A DNA stretch of 64,000 nt from Kingdonia uniflora (GCA_014058105.1 JACGCM010001948.1:4030001-4094000); one strand, 5' to 3'. Shown: positions 31,895 to 44,790, numbered from the stretch's first letter. The notes: generated by a model not told the origin, from the sequence alone. Translations and numbers: made by a program.

Positions 31895-34426
31895 CCATGA
31901 ACGATTTAACTGTTTATTAATACGATTTCAATTGTTCCGAACTTTATTTATATAATGTTGATGATTATTATTATGATGAATATGAGATTGATAATGATAT
32001 GAATATTTTCATTATATGCACATGACACTGTGAACTCCCCTAAGGTTGCAGTAAAAGAACCTATCGACATGCCCGAAAACTAATAGCCTTGTCCTTATAA
32101 GGGATGCTAAATTATGAGATGCAGTGGATTTTGCACAAAAATTGCTGTGGCCATTTTTGAAATACTGTAATGGTCACATGGGAACATGCTGATTGTTAGA
32201 AATAGGTTAAGTCTTATGAACCTGTAAGTATAGCTTTCCCTTCTTGATTGAGCAATAACAAGGTATATAGCAGCAACGTTTTCAGCAACAATGAAGAACA
32301 ACAGTAACTCAGTTGTATGAACAACAGTTTAGGCGTCATGTAGCAGTAACTCAGTTGTTGTTCTGGTAATGAGTAGCAACAATTATACCGGCAGGAAGTC
32401 TGAGTTGCAGGAAGTAATAACAATCAGTTTCAGGTAACGGCAACGCAGTTGGTATTGAGGCTAAAACAGCAGCAAGAAAGAACCAACACCGGTACAGCGC
32501 CTACGACAAAGAGAGAGAGAGAGGTTGTGATTGCTCGAGGCGTGGATCGCACTCTCTTTAAAGAGTATTTCGACCTACCTCGGGTAAGGTAACGAAGGTC
32601 TGATCTCTTTCCAGAATACAACAAGCGTAACGTATACAGTAGTTATCCCGGAAGTCTATCGTAAAGATGAAGTATGCACCCTAGGTAAGGAATAAACCAA
32701 GCCCAAGCCCAAGCCCAAGCCCAAGCCCAATGAACTTTTTGTTAAAAAGATCATGGAGACCCAAGCCCAAAGGACCCCCAAGGCCTCCAGAGCCAATTGC
32801 CCAATCCCAAGTCCGAGCCCGGACGGGCCGCCTGAGAGAGGTCCAAATGTGTGTGTAAAATCCTCTATTGTACACTCTCTATAAAATCCTCTCACACATT
32901 CACACAATTATACACTCTCTCTATGTCACATGTTACACACATGTCACATAGGAAAATACCTTATATTGTTTATAAACAATGTGGGACTAAACTTTAGACT
33001 ATAGTATAGAAGTCACATAAAATAGATAACCAAGAGGTAATGGGTTCAAGGCTCAAAAAAGGTACAAGTTTTGAAAAATTCCAACACTGATTGACTATAC
33101 AACATCCAACCCCTTGATGGGAACATTTACCAAAATCTGTTGCCTAACGTTGTAGGCACGAAAGGGTTATTTTTTGTGAACTAGAATAGATTTGTCGATG
33201 CCAAACTAGCATTCTGCATGAGTTTTGGAATACATATGTTTTCCACTTTTTATTAAAAGCTATTTTCCGTTTTCTCAAAGTTTCCAAACTGCCTAACTTA
33301 TTAAACATGTAACATATCGTAGAGCCTTGAGATCTAATGGAATGGCTAATTGTTTCATATCCATCAATATCAATGTCAAATGACACAGCAGAATTGGGAA
33401 AATCCCTATGTTTTGGAGTTAGTAATTACGCTAAAAAAAAATTCCTCCTTGATGGCATTTCATGACAAAAAAGTCCCTATTTATATACTATATATATGGG
33501 ACTAGTGCTTCCCCGTGCCTACGAAACCAATTTCGCACGGAGCCCGATTTTTTTTTATATTGTAGTGAGAGAGATAGCGTGGACCCGATCCGCGACCTCA
33601 GCCCCACATCCGCCTCGGCAAGTGCACTTCTAAGTGAGAGGGAAATCCGAGGGCCAAAATATCTCCCTAGATATACCCCCAGGGAGGACCGCACACCCGG
33701 CTGTGTTTGATTTAAAAGATAAGAATAACAAAGAATCATGTACATATAAACCCTTGAACTGTAACTTAAACTCTGGTGGGTGAGAGGCACATGAACAAGT
33801 AGGTTTAGAAGTCATAACTATTAGAGCTCGAAGAGTGTTAAATGCTGGTTATAGTGGTTAAAGAGATGGTTGTGAGAAGACATGACAAAACTGGTGTTTT
33901 GTTTTACATCAATATTATGCCCTTATATAGGAACACACAAAATTAATCCGTGTTTAGGTCGTCTGTCCGGATGCAGTTCCTAGTTGTTGTGTCACTCTCA
34001 TCTTGTATTCTTGGCCTGTTGGCCAAATAAACAGAGCTGAGTTATGGCTTTTGCATACGCTTGTTCAGTTTAGTTATGACTGAAAATAAATAAATAATAG
34101 CAATGATGATTTAAGATGGTAGAGCTGAATCCAGCTTGCCCACACTTACGAGTTACACCGGGGTTCATTGCGTCGCCTGTTGCAGCAGTATAAGGACATT
34201 TTTGCGTGGATTTTTGAAGATATGAATGCCATGTACCTTCTAACTAATTACCTGTGGTAAGCTGAAAATACGTACCCTCCCCCAAACAGGCCAATCAAGC
34301 AGATATTTTGCCACCACTTTTTTTTGCAAGAACATAAAACAAGTTAATCTTGAAGATACCGGGAAATGTTTGAAAATTTAAAAGCATGGTTTATTCAAGT
34401 GATCGATAATAGTTGATAAACACAAT
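31895..34426. other. Downstream region, low complexity, no gene recognised
   Basis: The first 150 bp is the likely GPAT6 3' UTR. From 32240 to 32470 the words AGCAAC, CAGTAACTCAGTTG and AACAACAG recur. A GA run is at 32509-32523 and a TATA-like CTATAAAATCC at 32879. Small ORFs at 33144-33815 have no motif and overlap on opposite strands. Confidence 0.4.
32697..32731. repeat. (CCAAGC)n hexamer repeat
   Basis: Nearly six perfect copies of the hexamer, with single further copies at about 32760 (CCCAAGCCCAAAGG). The apparent LGLGLG ORF on the minus strand is only this repeat. Confidence 0.9.
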
Positions 34427-34820
34427 GGGTGTGTTTGGTTCGTGGAAAATGGCGGAAATAGCAAACTGAATTTCTATGAAATCTAGTTTTCCATGGTTTT
34501 TATCAAAACTGTGAAAAACCTATTTTCTATGAACTAAACGCATCATTGATTTTTCAAGTCAAATTTTAGAGTAAATCGGAGTTTCATCAGGGATTTTAAG
34601 TCGAAAGTCAAGAGATTTGGACCGTGACACCTTGGTGGAATACACAAATAACCTTGATGGAAAGAGAAAGTCAAGTTTTCCATATTTTGTTTTATTTCTT
34701 AAAACCATGGAAAATGAGTTTTCTTTCTCATGTTTTATGTCCCCAACCAAACAAAGGAAAACAAATTTCGTGGAAATCCAGTTCACCATTTCCTCCATTT
34801 TTCATGAACCAAACACACCC
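34427..34820. mobile_element. MITE with GGGTGTGTTTGGTTC ends
   Basis: The left end GGGTGTGTTTGGTTCGTGGA and the inverse complement of the right end, GGGTGTGTTTGGTTCATGAA, match over about 60 bp with few mismatches. AAT flanks both sides (34424-34426 and 34821-34823). The element is 394 bp with no coding capacity. Superfamily uncertain. Confidence 0.75.
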
Positions 34821-34838
34821 AATATTTTACAATGTTTA

Positions 34839-35168
34839 TGTAGGGACCTGCCCCTCGAGCTAGAGTAAAAACGAACCAGTACAGTGCTAAACTCACACAA
34901 AAGATACATAATATACATCCTGTCAACATTGACACCTGACCACGAACTGAGAAGAAACGTGACTCGAGCACTCTAAACAGAATAGAACAAGTCAAACCAC
35001 ACATGTCCCCACAAACTAATAGTTACAAGAAAAACCTCCACTCTTCCCCTAATCCAAGAGGACGTGTTGACACATATACACGGACTGAGGATGAGGTCTA
35101 TAAAGGGGATAACATACAGGAGAGTAGGGACCAAGTTTTTACAGCTCAAAAGACCTCAAATTGTAATA
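34839..35168 (+). repeat. Tat-1 5' LTR, first segment
   Basis: Aligns with 54436-54764 of the 3' LTR; contains a TATA-like TCTATAAAGG at about 35098. The second segment resumes at 42420 after the copia element. Confidence 0.85.
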
Positions 35169-35439
35169 TGTTAAGAGTTGGGTCAAGCCCAAGGAAGGAA
35201 CCCAACTGGGTTGGAATGTCCTACTGGACTCCTAACAAGCCCATAGGCCTTTAGGGTTTATGGAGAGAATTTGAGTAGAGAAAGATAACCTCATATTGGG
35301 TTATCCTTTTTGTATTACGTAACAACTATAAAACCTCCAGGATACAGAGAGATACAATTTCATCAATAAAGATATCCCTACTCTTCTCTCTATATTGCTT
35401 TTGATTATCTGATAGAGTAGTATCTATTATTATCCAACA
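35169..35439 (+). repeat. Copia 5' LTR
   Basis: Begins TGTTAAGAGTTGGGTC and ends ATTATCCAACA. CGTTATCAACACG follows directly, in the primer-binding position typical of this kind of plant copia element. Confidence 0.88.
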
Positions 35440-36980
35440 CGTTATCAACACGTAGAGCTAGTAGATCAGAAAGGGGGAAATAACTCTCAAAATCAAAGTT
35501 TTTTTTAGATTTTTTTTATGTTGTGAAGAGGTATTTTTTACTATTTTTGAATTTATATATAATTTTTACTTGATCTATAATATAGGATATCTAGATTTGA
35601 ATTGGAGTATGATTTTTTTTTTTCGGATTAAAAGGCTATTTTTTTGGTGATTTTTAACCCTTGTGAAAGGGTTATTTTCAAACTAAAATACCGATTACTG
35701 TGGAGATCGGATTGACACACAGTTAATTTTTTTGGGTAGCCTATTCCACAACGATCACATCGGTATATGGCACGTCTCACGGAGATGTCCCAATCGCCAA
35801 GAAATTGGCTTTAAAATTGGGTAGTTCAAGGCCAAAAAATGACATTTTTAGGTCATGCTGACGTCACTAGGTTATTTATTACTATTATTTTAATTATTTA
35901 AAAAAAAAAAAATTTAAATCCTATTTATGAAATCATCAACCTAATCCATTGTTGACATGTCAAAGGCACGTGGCAGGTGGGGTCCACCATGCTGACGTGG
36001 CAGTGATACGTGTCAAGGACACGTGACGTGCCACGTGCCACACAGTGGCAAGCTAAGGGCATGCCATGCGGTACATTCATTGACATGTCCAGGGAATGCC
36101 ATGGGCATGACACGTGGCAATCAACTATAGGGACAAGTGGAAAAATATTTGACTTGGTCAACCCGGTCCAGGCCTTGACCCAAACCAGCTCAGATACTAA
36201 AATGGCTCTATATAGCTCAAATTTTGGTCAAATTGAGTCAATTGGTTTTTGAAAAATTCTCATTGACTAGACCTATCCCATGAGGGACCCATTTTTATAA
36301 AAAAATTATGAAAAATATTTTTAATTTTTTTTGGGAATGAGTGCCTCGTATAGAAAAACTGACTCACTTATATGGGATATAAGTGAATGGATTAATACCT
36401 ATTTAATTATCGTACAATAGCTAATAGGATATTAATGGTATGCCCTTATGATATTAATTATCATGATCAGGGATCACAGATAATATGAAACCAAGACTAA
36501 TTTAGAATACGACTAGGAGTTATATCTAAATTACAGTTAATTATCAATGACAAATAATTAGAGCTCAATAGAGAATTAACTTAGTCTTATTTCTAAAAAC
36601 TTGGTATATGATGAACCAATTTTTTTTATCTAGGTGCAACTAAATATTACATGATAACATTTAGAGGTATATAAGCATTGATAGCAACTTATAGTACCCT
36701 AGAATGTTTGTTCAAAGACATGCATAATCTATATATTTTGTGAACCTAGCAGACTTCGGGGTGGGACCACTTGTCAGCTAAACATCTAAAACCCCTCATA
36801 TTCATAACAAATGGATCATTTGGCTATAATATACCAACCTTATAGAACTTTAGGGATTCTTAGTTTTTAGAATAAGAAATGCAACATCTAGTGGTTTTGA
36901 ATAGTTATTTTGGCTAAGTCTCTATTAAAACGTACTTTAAGGTTAAGTTCACCATTTTACAGGGTAAAATTAGGATTTAA
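35440..36980. other. Copia untranslated leader with ACGTG cluster
   Basis: About 1.5 kb between the LTR and the first gag-like sequence. It holds seven ACGTG cores within 35967-36117, several as perfect CACGTG G-boxes. No ORF is supported. Confidence 0.45.
35967..36117. promoter_or_regulatory. Dense ACGTG (G-box) cluster
   Basis: CACGTG at 35967, GACGTGG at 35994, TACGTG at 36007, CACGTG at 36020, GACGTG at 36025, CACGTG at 36032 and CACGTGG at 36111. These are the core of bZIP/bHLH binding sites in plants. Regulatory function in the element is inference. Confidence 0.45.
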
Positions 36981-37300
36981 TGCTTAATAGGATCTCATAA
37001 GTATAAAGCAATGAACAGGGTTCACATGCAAGTAATTATTGGGAATCATGTACTTCATTGCGCTATAAACTATGAACCACAAGTAATTATTGGAAATCAT
37101 GTACTTAAATAGGATTTCATGAGTAATAGGATATGAACAAGGTTCACTACAAGTAATGATTGGGAATCACTGACTTGCCTTTAGTAATAATTGGAAATCA
37201 TATACTTAAATTAGATTTCATGAGTAATAGGATATGAACAAGGTTCACCTACAAGTAATGATTGGGAATCACTAACTTAAATACTATAAATTGCATTTAT
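36980..37300. repeat. 102-bp tandem repeat in copia gag leader
   Basis: CAAGTAATGATTGGGAATCA occurs at 37150 and 37252, with related units at about 37030 and 37080. Units share GATTTCATGAGTAATAGGAT and GAACAAGGTTCAC. About three and a half diverged copies. Confidence 0.7.
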
Positions 37301-37699
37301 GCAAGGAATGTTTATTAAATACTACTACTAGTATTAACTTACATTCATAATAGATGTTGGCGATACTCAGAACATTAAGTACCTCTCATATTGTAATTTC
37401 TTTTTCAGGTATTAATAAACTTGACCTCTATGGATACTTAAATTTATTTGCTATTGCAGAATCTGGAAAAAACTATTGTTGAGAACAATGAGTCTCTATA
37501 TTACAATGTAAGAGATTTGTTTACACCCTTGCCTCTATTTATAGGAAGACCAGATAATGGACTACCCTATACTAATCTAGTATTATATGACTGCGGTAGA
37601 ATTTTTATTCAGCAGTACAACTCTACTATAATCTCACATGGAGAAATAGTTGAGGTAAATAGAGATATTGGGAATATTTTATTATATTTTTTATGCTTT

Positions 37700-38200
37700 C
37701 GAGGCAATATTTGATAGTTCACTGTGCACGCAGACCTAATTAAAGTTTTCCTCATTTCTGAGTAAAATAATGAGCTATTGGTTAGAAACCTCAAGCTTAT
37801 GCCTACTAAAAGTAAGCATGTGACAGGGTCGCACAATGTTGGATCTAGTGATATGGGAAGTTGTGGACAGGGTCACAACAGTGGATTGACGAGAGGTGGT
37901 AACAACAACAGGATTAAATTCTAGCCATCAGTAACCTGAGGTACGGGAGAACAAGAAGTTTGCCAATGAACCAAAAATGGAATAGGAAGAATTCTAAAAT
38001 GGATACGAGATAGTCAGGCACTAGGCACAAGATTACAAGACAAACCTGAAGATCCAGGGAGATCAGTCCCGAACTTATCACGTAATCACAACTGGCACAG
38101 ACCTCGTCACGGCAGAGTCTGTGGCCATAGATTTCTTCCATGATACCAATACAACTTGGGATCAAGTTCTAAGAATGAATAGTAGTAACTTCTCAGTAGA
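37700..38200 (+). pseudogene. Copia gag remnant
   Basis: The only clear block is NNELLVRN followed by THVTGSHNV-like and a Gly/Asn-rich GLTRGGNNN stretch (37765-37915), as at the end of gag in this kind of copia element (EQNNELLMRNH..RPTGS). Stops before and after prevent translation. Upstream sequence is too decayed to align. Confidence 0.45.
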
Positions 38201-38979
38201 TGAATGATGTCACCTAGAGAACATTGCCAAGTAGTAACTTTACTTGTTGTATAGTAGTCAATTTACTTTATTAATTCTACCATTGACTGAGTTGGAAACT
38301 CTTCAGTGTTTAGTTTAATAGAATATTCATGACATGCAATTGTTCGGTATCCCATCTATGAGATTGTTCTTTGATTTTAATGTGAATTTATTACTTAAGA
38401 AGTAGTTAAATTTTATGTATGATAGTTGATCTACTATATATAACCCTCCTATGGATCTGTCTGCTCATTGAGCATGACCGATAATCGGATGAGTGGCGAC
38501 ATATGCCTAAGAGACATTAGTACTACCCACTTGATCCTTTTGAGATATGAACATATTTTTTGTCTTTAACCTTGTGTATCGAGGATGTTAGAAATATCAT
38601 TGGTACGACCAACATGATAGAACGCACTGAGTGCATCACGTTATTACTCTCTAACAGTTGGTACAGGGTATCTAGTTCACTTTATATACTAGTAAATCTA
38701 GCCATATTTTACTGAGTTTTGAGATATACATGATAATGCTTATCACTTAATGACTATCAGAGAAAATGGCAGATAAGGTTTTATGCATTCCCTCTATGTC
38801 TAAAGGTTAGAGCATGCTATTGGAACGGTTTCTAATGCACTCCTCTAGGCTCAGATAGTGAGGAGGATTATTGGGATTATATCCCAACTTTCCTTAAAAG
38901 GAGAGAAGATCTAGAGAGTGTACGTGTAACGATTTCTTTCAGGGAAAGTCTATAATTTCATCCTAGTATAACCAAGGTG

Positions 38980-39760
38980 GAGTGGGATCTTCAGCCTTTA
39001 CTCTAAAGCACATCCATGGAGACACATGTGGACCTATCCATCCATATTGTGGCCCACTTGAATATTTATGGTCATAATAGATGCATCTAGGAGATGGTCT
39101 TATGTTTGTCTATTATTAAGATCTAAGAATGCAACGTTAACATGACTTCTTACTTAGATCATTCGATTGCAGGCTCAGTTCCTGGATTAACTGATCAAAG
39201 TTTATATTGATATGACTTGACGGGGGTTTGGGAGTTGGACTCGCAGGCTTTTGATGATTATTTTACCGCTAAATAAGATAGATGATTAAACATCGTGAGT
39301 ACCTCATACCATACCCAACTCGGGATTGGCAAAAAACATAATCGGGCAATTTAGGATAATTGCTAGACCACTATTATTACTGCCAAGCCTTCCAACTAGT
39401 GTGTGGGATATGCATTTTTGCTCCCACAACACTGATTAGGGTTCGTGCCATAACATATCATTAAAATTTTCTCCAAAGGTGACTAGTAACTGGGTCGGAG
39501 CCCGGTGTCGCCCATCAACGAACATTTAGATGTTTTGTATAGGTGTCAATTGTACCATAATGTATGATGATGGGACCCTCAACGTCGGCCTGGTATTATG
39601 TGGGTTATGATTTGTATCTATCACTAGATATTTGAAACCCACTGGAGACCTATATAATGCATGGCAGATAATTATTACTTTGATGAGACGATATTCCCAA
39701 CATTGGGGGGAAATATGACAGTCAATGCTGAGGATGTTTCCAAGAGGTCTTGGAAAATAC
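38980..39760 (+). pseudogene. Copia integrase remnant
   Basis: Fragments read GDTCGPIHPYCGPLEYF (39019 on, first catalytic Asp region), then SQAFDDYF (39255), then MMGPSTSAWYYVGYD (39560) and SQHWGGNMT with IPSLSHLDS (39700-39775). They are in the order of the integrase core and C-terminal region of copia elements that read GPIHPPxGPFRYFM. Frames change repeatedly. Confidence 0.65.
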
Positions 39761-40379
39761 CATCATTGTCTCATCTAGATTCCTATACATAAGTTAGGTG
39801 ACAATAAGGTTCAACGGATTAGAAATCTCTAATAGGTCGTAAATGAATTACCAGACACATTCATAGGAACTATTTAAATACCATAAGTGTATGTACCTGT
39901 AAGTAATACACCTACACAGCTGAACGTTTCAGAGGAACTAGTATAGCAGTTAAATGTTCCGGGGGAACTAGTACCCTAAACAAATCTAAGACTTGCGCTT
40001 AGTACGGAACGCCGTTGAAAGAAAGTATTCTGAGCCGAGGAGCTACAGAATATGGACCAAATATGACTAATGGTGTAGCCGGTTCATTGAGGATCAAACC
40101 ACCCATCGACGAGGCAATAGTAGTTACACTACTAGTTGATGTATTATGAGACAAGCCTGGGGTGGCACATACGTATGATAATTAGGGGATATCGATCTAT
40201 TAAAAGTCTATAATAAGCACAATGTATGATCGTTCAGTAGAGATTGTCGACAAGGTATTCATATTCGATGTTGTGTTCGTCATCAAGGATGAGAATTTAG
40301 AACTACTTATTATAAACAACTGTGTGATGTTGTACATTGGCCAAAGTAGGTATTTGGAATCCAAGTAGAGCTCAGCTTA

Positions 40380-41090
40380 CTAGCATAATGAGCAGTGATA
40401 ATATTGTGCCTGTCTATTATAAATGGGAATGGTATGGAAACATGATTAACTTGGAAAGATAATTAGGTCAAGGTAAGACTAATTGCCCAGGAATTCTTTA
40501 AGAGATCTGGTATCAATTGAAAACCTATTACCCAATTATAGACACTATAAAGTTTTAGTACTAATCAGTCTGTCATCCTGTCAAGGACAAGCTAGACATG
40601 TGTCTGATGTAAATACCACGTATCTTTATGGAAAACTAGATACAGATATCTACATGAAGCCACCTGGGGAGGTATAAGCTTCTAGAAATAATTAAGCCCG
40701 ACATACGAGGTGTGTACGTAATAAAACAGTAAAAGTTATTGTTAACTTGAAATAATCAGGGCCCATAAGATATTAAAAGTTGAGTGAGTATTTGAAAGTT
40801 GGGGACTTTGCAAATATTCTTATCTGCCCATGTGTTCTTATTTAGAACACAGAAATTAGCTTCAGTATCATCATAACAATGTACTAAATAATTTGGATAT
40901 CATTAGACCTCCTGGGGAGATTGCAGGAGCCACCGAATACCTTGGAAAGGAATTTAAAATAAAAGACTTTAGGAAATCAAATAGTGTCTCAATTTGCAGA
41001 TCGAACATCTTTGTAGCAACATACTTGTACACCAGATAATATATATCATAAGAGTTATCTAACATTTCGGTATGGATGTAGTACACGATG
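40380..41090 (+). pseudogene. Copia reverse transcriptase remnant
   Basis: DVNTTYLYGKLDTDIYMKPP at about 40609-40668 corresponds to the copia RT block DVxTAFLxGxLxExIYMxQP, including the first catalytic Asp region. Downstream sequence near 40890-40990 (PPGEIAGATEYLGKEFKIKD) corresponds to the later LGKEF(E)MKDLG block. The YVDD box is not preserved. Confidence 0.7.
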
Positions 41091-41269
41091 TTAAGTCGTT
41101 TATTGTACGTTCATCACTTCGGTGTGAACAATGACATCTTCCACCATCCTAATGGGGGGAGAAAATTCTAGGGTTATGGCACCATAGCTAGGAGGTGCTT
41201 TGCTATAGGTAGATAGGTATACTAGACTCGATGACTCATTCGCAGTAAACTGTTTGGCTTGCCATAGTT

Positions 41270-41920
41270 ATATTCCTACCCAAAGGCACTGGAATGAGAT
41301 CAGGCACATTTTGAGGTATTTGATCGGTATGAAAGACTGGGGTCTGTTCTACTTAAAATGGTAAATGGTAAAATATATAGTACGCCGATACTGAATACTT
41401 GTCAGACCTACATAGAGGCCATTATCAAATGGATTATGTGTTTATGTACGGGGATATATAAAGATTCTAGGAGATTGATGTAGCAGACGGCGGTAGCTAC
41501 ATCATCGAATCACGAGGAGATTCTTACACTTCATGAAGCTGGCAGAAAATGATGGTTGCGAACCAAGATACATCACATCAACTGAAGATTGTGGCATGTT
41601 CTATCCAAGATAAAGCATCAACTATGTATGAATACAACTTGGCTTGGATTATTCAAGTCAATGGCAATTTTATCAATGGCGATGGAACGGAGCACATTTC
41701 ATAGAAGCCATTCCATCCTTATAAATTCAAAAAGGCGAATAAAATTTGCGTTATTTAAGATATTACAGAAGATAACTTTACAAACCTATTTACGACAATT
41801 CTTGCATCACTTACGCTCAAGCAGCTGGTACATAGAATCGGCATGCAAAAGTCTTATTTATCAATATCTCTGGGAGATACATCTCAGGGGAGATCAATAT
41901 CAGGGGGAGTAATCCGAACC
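41270..41920 (+). pseudogene. Copia RNase H remnant
   Basis: RHILRYLIGMKDWGLFY-like sequence near 41310, then ADTEYLSDLHRGHYQMDYVF and MYGDI (41383-41460), then QTAVATSSNHEEILTLHEA (41482-41541). These are the copia RNase H landmarks, with the first Asp in ADTEY. Downstream, MERSTFHRSH corresponds to the RTKHI block. Confidence 0.7.
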
Positions 41921-42130
41921 TGACGTGGACACATGCGTGTTGTACTCTATTTCCTAATAGTGCAGTTTTTATCCTAGGAGGTTTCACTGACTAGAGATTT
42001 TGATGAGGCAACGTATACGCGCCCACAACCTATACGGGGCATAGGATTATGCATTTTCCTTGCACAACTTTTTGCTCAAGGGGGTTTTGCGAGGCAGACA
42101 TTTTGTTGAGGTAAGTCATCCTGGTATGGA

Positions 42131-42146
42131 ACACCCCAAGGGGGAG
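42131..42146 (+). other. Copia polypurine tract
   Basis: ACCCCAAGGGGGAG lies immediately before the 3' LTR start TGTTAGGAGT, in the place of the plus-strand primer. Confidence 0.7.
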
Positions 42147-42419
42147 TGTTAGGAGTAATGTCCAAGCCAAGGTGGGAATCCAACAGGGTTGAGGTGTAGT
42201 ACTGGACTCCTAACAAGCCCTTAGGCCTTTAGGGTTTATGGGGAGAGTTTGAGTAGAGATAGATAACCTCATATTGGGTTATCCTTTTTGTATTACGTAA
42301 TAACTACAAAATCTCTGAGGATACAAAGAAATTAAATTGATCAATAAAAATATCCCTGCCCTTCTCTCACTATTATTTTTTATTATCTGATAGAGACTAG
42401 TATCTATTATTAACCAACA
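42147..42419 (+). repeat. Copia 3' LTR
   Basis: Begins TGTTAGGAGTAATGTCC and ends TTAACCAACA; aligns to 35169-35439 over its whole length with a visible number of substitutions, implying an old insertion. Confidence 0.88.
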
Positions 42420-42609
42420 TATTCAATATTTATCAGATTTAAGCAATAAAATCATTCTTACGAAAGCCTAAAACTGAAGTCATGGTTTTCACCTATTCAG
42501 AGGTTTCCACGCTAAAAACCTGTGTTAATTTATATTCTCTATTTATTATATTTGTCACAGGTACATTTGGTCTAAGAGATTATTCGAGCTACGGAATCAG
42601 GCCCTTACA
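42420..42609 (+). repeat. Tat-1 5' LTR, second segment
   Basis: Continues the LTR interrupted at 35168; aligns with about 54748-54936. Ends GGCCCTTACA. TTTGACGTCGTATGTGGGAA then occupies the primer-binding region, comparable to ATTGACGCCTTCTGTGGAA in Tat-2 at 59866. Confidence 0.85.
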
Positions 42610-42856
42610 TTTGACGTCGTATGTGGGAAAGAATAAATTCTACAAAATCTTAAGGCAAACATTTACTCAAAGATCAACATTCCATCATGGTGAATCCCAA
42701 ACGACCAGTTTTAGTGGTTTAATATGAAATTTCCACCGAAACAGTGAAGCGGAATAAGCTCGAACATCAGTTGGTACACGACCGAGAGTTTGTGGCCAGG
42801 AGCTCGAAGAGGAGTACAGAGCTTGACAATTAAAGTTTAAATGACATGAAGAACAT

Positions 42857-44419
42857 ATGGCATCATTGCAGACTATTTTGAAAGCTCTGCAAGCCAATCA
42901 AATGGGTCAAGTTCCCAGAGAACGTGAGGTCATTCCTACAAGTTCTAGGGTTTCACTACGAGACAGATTGGGACCTCGAGGCGCTATTAACAAAGGAGCT
43001 TCCAGGCACCACCATAATGATCATCAGGTACCAGAGGCCTCAATTCATCTAGGCAGAGAAGGTCAGGTAAAAATTTGCAGGGGATGTGAACACTCAAAAC
43101 GATAAGTGGAAGAACTACGACCTCCATCTAGGGTGCTAGTTTGAGAATATTTGAGTGAGGGGAGCGGTAATCATAATCCAGGACCTGCACATCAAACAAT
43201 TCTAGTACCTCGCTAATGTATTACATAGGAACACATGGATCAGCGAATCAAAGAATTGATAGAAGCTCAAGCTCTTAGCAGTAAGGACGATTTGGGCAAA
43301 TTACAAGGAAGTTCGATTGCCAAAGAATTATTTGATATGGCAGTTCCAACATGATTCCATACTTTAAAAATACACAAGTACAAAGGTACCGATCCTAGCG
43401 AACACGTCCAACAATTCTGAGATTCGTTGGGATTGTATTTGAACTTAAACCGCATTCTTTATCGACTATTCACTATGTGTCTCCAGGGGGAGCCACTCCG
43501 ATGGTTCCATTCTCTACCTAAGAATTTTATCCTTATATTCGGTCATTTATAGAAACTCTTCATCAAGACTTATGCTCATAACAAAGATAAAGAAGATAAC
43601 TTGTACACACTTATTAGTCCCAAACAGTCTCAAGGGGAGAAGCTCAAAGTACTTTCAAAGAAATTCCTCGAACATGCTCGGAAAGTTAATAATCTCGATA
43701 AAAAAGTAGTCGTTTCAACATTTACCAATGCGCTACAGATCGATTGTAAAGCAAAATAACATCTTTTCTTAAGCAAACCTTCTACCTTGGAATACATGGT
43801 TGAAAAGGTAAATAGGTATATCGACCTGGAAAGGATGATGTCTAAAAGACATAAATAAACTAAAACCGTCATAGCCATAAAGGGTACAACCATAGATAAA
43901 GATAGTGATGGCCAGGGTGATAAGAAACGAGCTAAAATAGATACAGGAAAATCGCGAAAAGGAAATTTATTACCAAAACCTGTCCTTCCAAAGCTGAATG
44001 TTAATTTCTTAGAGATCTACCATATACTGGCGAAGGACAAGTTCTTCCGTGTGGCTCAACCTCTAGAACCGATTGAAGGCAAACCATATTGTAAGTACCA
44101 TAAGGTAATGCATCACGAAACTGACTGGTGCTACGCTGTACAGAGATTACTGGAGTACATTTTTAAAGACGGAAGAATACACGAATATAATATCAATCTG
44201 GAAGGATATAAAAATAAAAGCTATAAGAAACATGTCGAACTAATTCAAGTCAAGGAGCAATCAGAGGAAAAATATTTATACCACCTCTACCTTAACAACA
44301 TGATCGAGATTCATCAGATCAACAATTTGACCAGATTCAAGAGAAGAAGATTAATAGAGTGTCACGACCTCACAGTTCAGGAGAAAGAAGTTAAGCTCTT
44401 GCCTGAATCAAGCCTTTGA
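42857..44419 (+). pseudogene. Tat-1 gag
   Basis: Starts near MASLQTILKALQANQ, contains RVSLRDRLGPRG, then HTLKIHKYKGTDPSEHVQQF, GEPLRWFHSLPK and LISPKQSQGEKLKVL with FLEHARKV (retrotransposon gag domain). The late part reads PLEPIEGKPYCKYHKVMHHE with TDWCYAVQRLLEYIFKDGRI, the cysteine/histidine pattern at the end of plant Tat gag. Stops occur at about 43352, 43421 and 43553 among others. The last 122 codons (44051-44419) are open. Confidence 0.78.
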
Positions 44420-44790
44420 CAAGATGGTATTTCATTTGAAGATTGTGACATAGGTCATGTCAAGTTCCCACATCATGACGCATTGGTTATCATACTTAAA
44501 ATAAAGAACTTTATCATGCATACCATGATGATAGATACAGGTAACGGCATCAAAATACTTTTCTAAAGTAGAATCGAGTAAATGGGGCTAACAGACAAAG
44601 TGATACCAAACGACATAGATATCAGTGGCTTTAATAGATCTAAAAAAGAACAAATAGGAAAAACCATCCTACCGATCATACTCAGACCCACAACTCCCGA
44701 TGTTACTTTCTATGTTATCAATGTAAAATCTTATTTCTTGGGAATAATGGGGCATTGCTGGTTATACAACATCTAAGCGATCTCTTCCAC
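44420..44790 (+). pseudogene. Tat-1 aspartic protease
   Basis: ISFEDCDIGHVKFPHHDAL precedes MMIDTGNGIKILF with the catalytic DTG at 44534-44542 (normal context D-T-G-S/A). The following segment, open at 44582-44776, holds ISGFNRSKKEQIGK, TFYVINVKSYFLGIMGHCWL, matching the flap and the C-terminal GRxWL-like end. A stop at about 44563 breaks the frame. Confidence 0.7.

Larger units (their letters stand above)
35169..42419 (+). mobile_element. Ty1/copia retrotransposon inserted in the Tat-1 5' LTR
   Basis: LTRs of 271 and 273 bp (TGTTA(A/G)GAGT ... CCAACA) bound a 7.25-kb element. A CCCCAAGGGGGAG polypurine tract precedes the 3' LTR. Internal remnants of gag, integrase, RT and RNase H occur in the copia order, integrase before RT. 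The flanking pentamers (TAATA left, TATTC right) match poorly, so the duplication has decayed or the edges moved. The insertion point is defined independently by the split Tat-1 LTR. Confidence 0.88.

Noticed and set aside
32656..32907. Minus ORFs with GLGLGLG
   Set aside because: Produced by the CCAAGC hexamer repeat.
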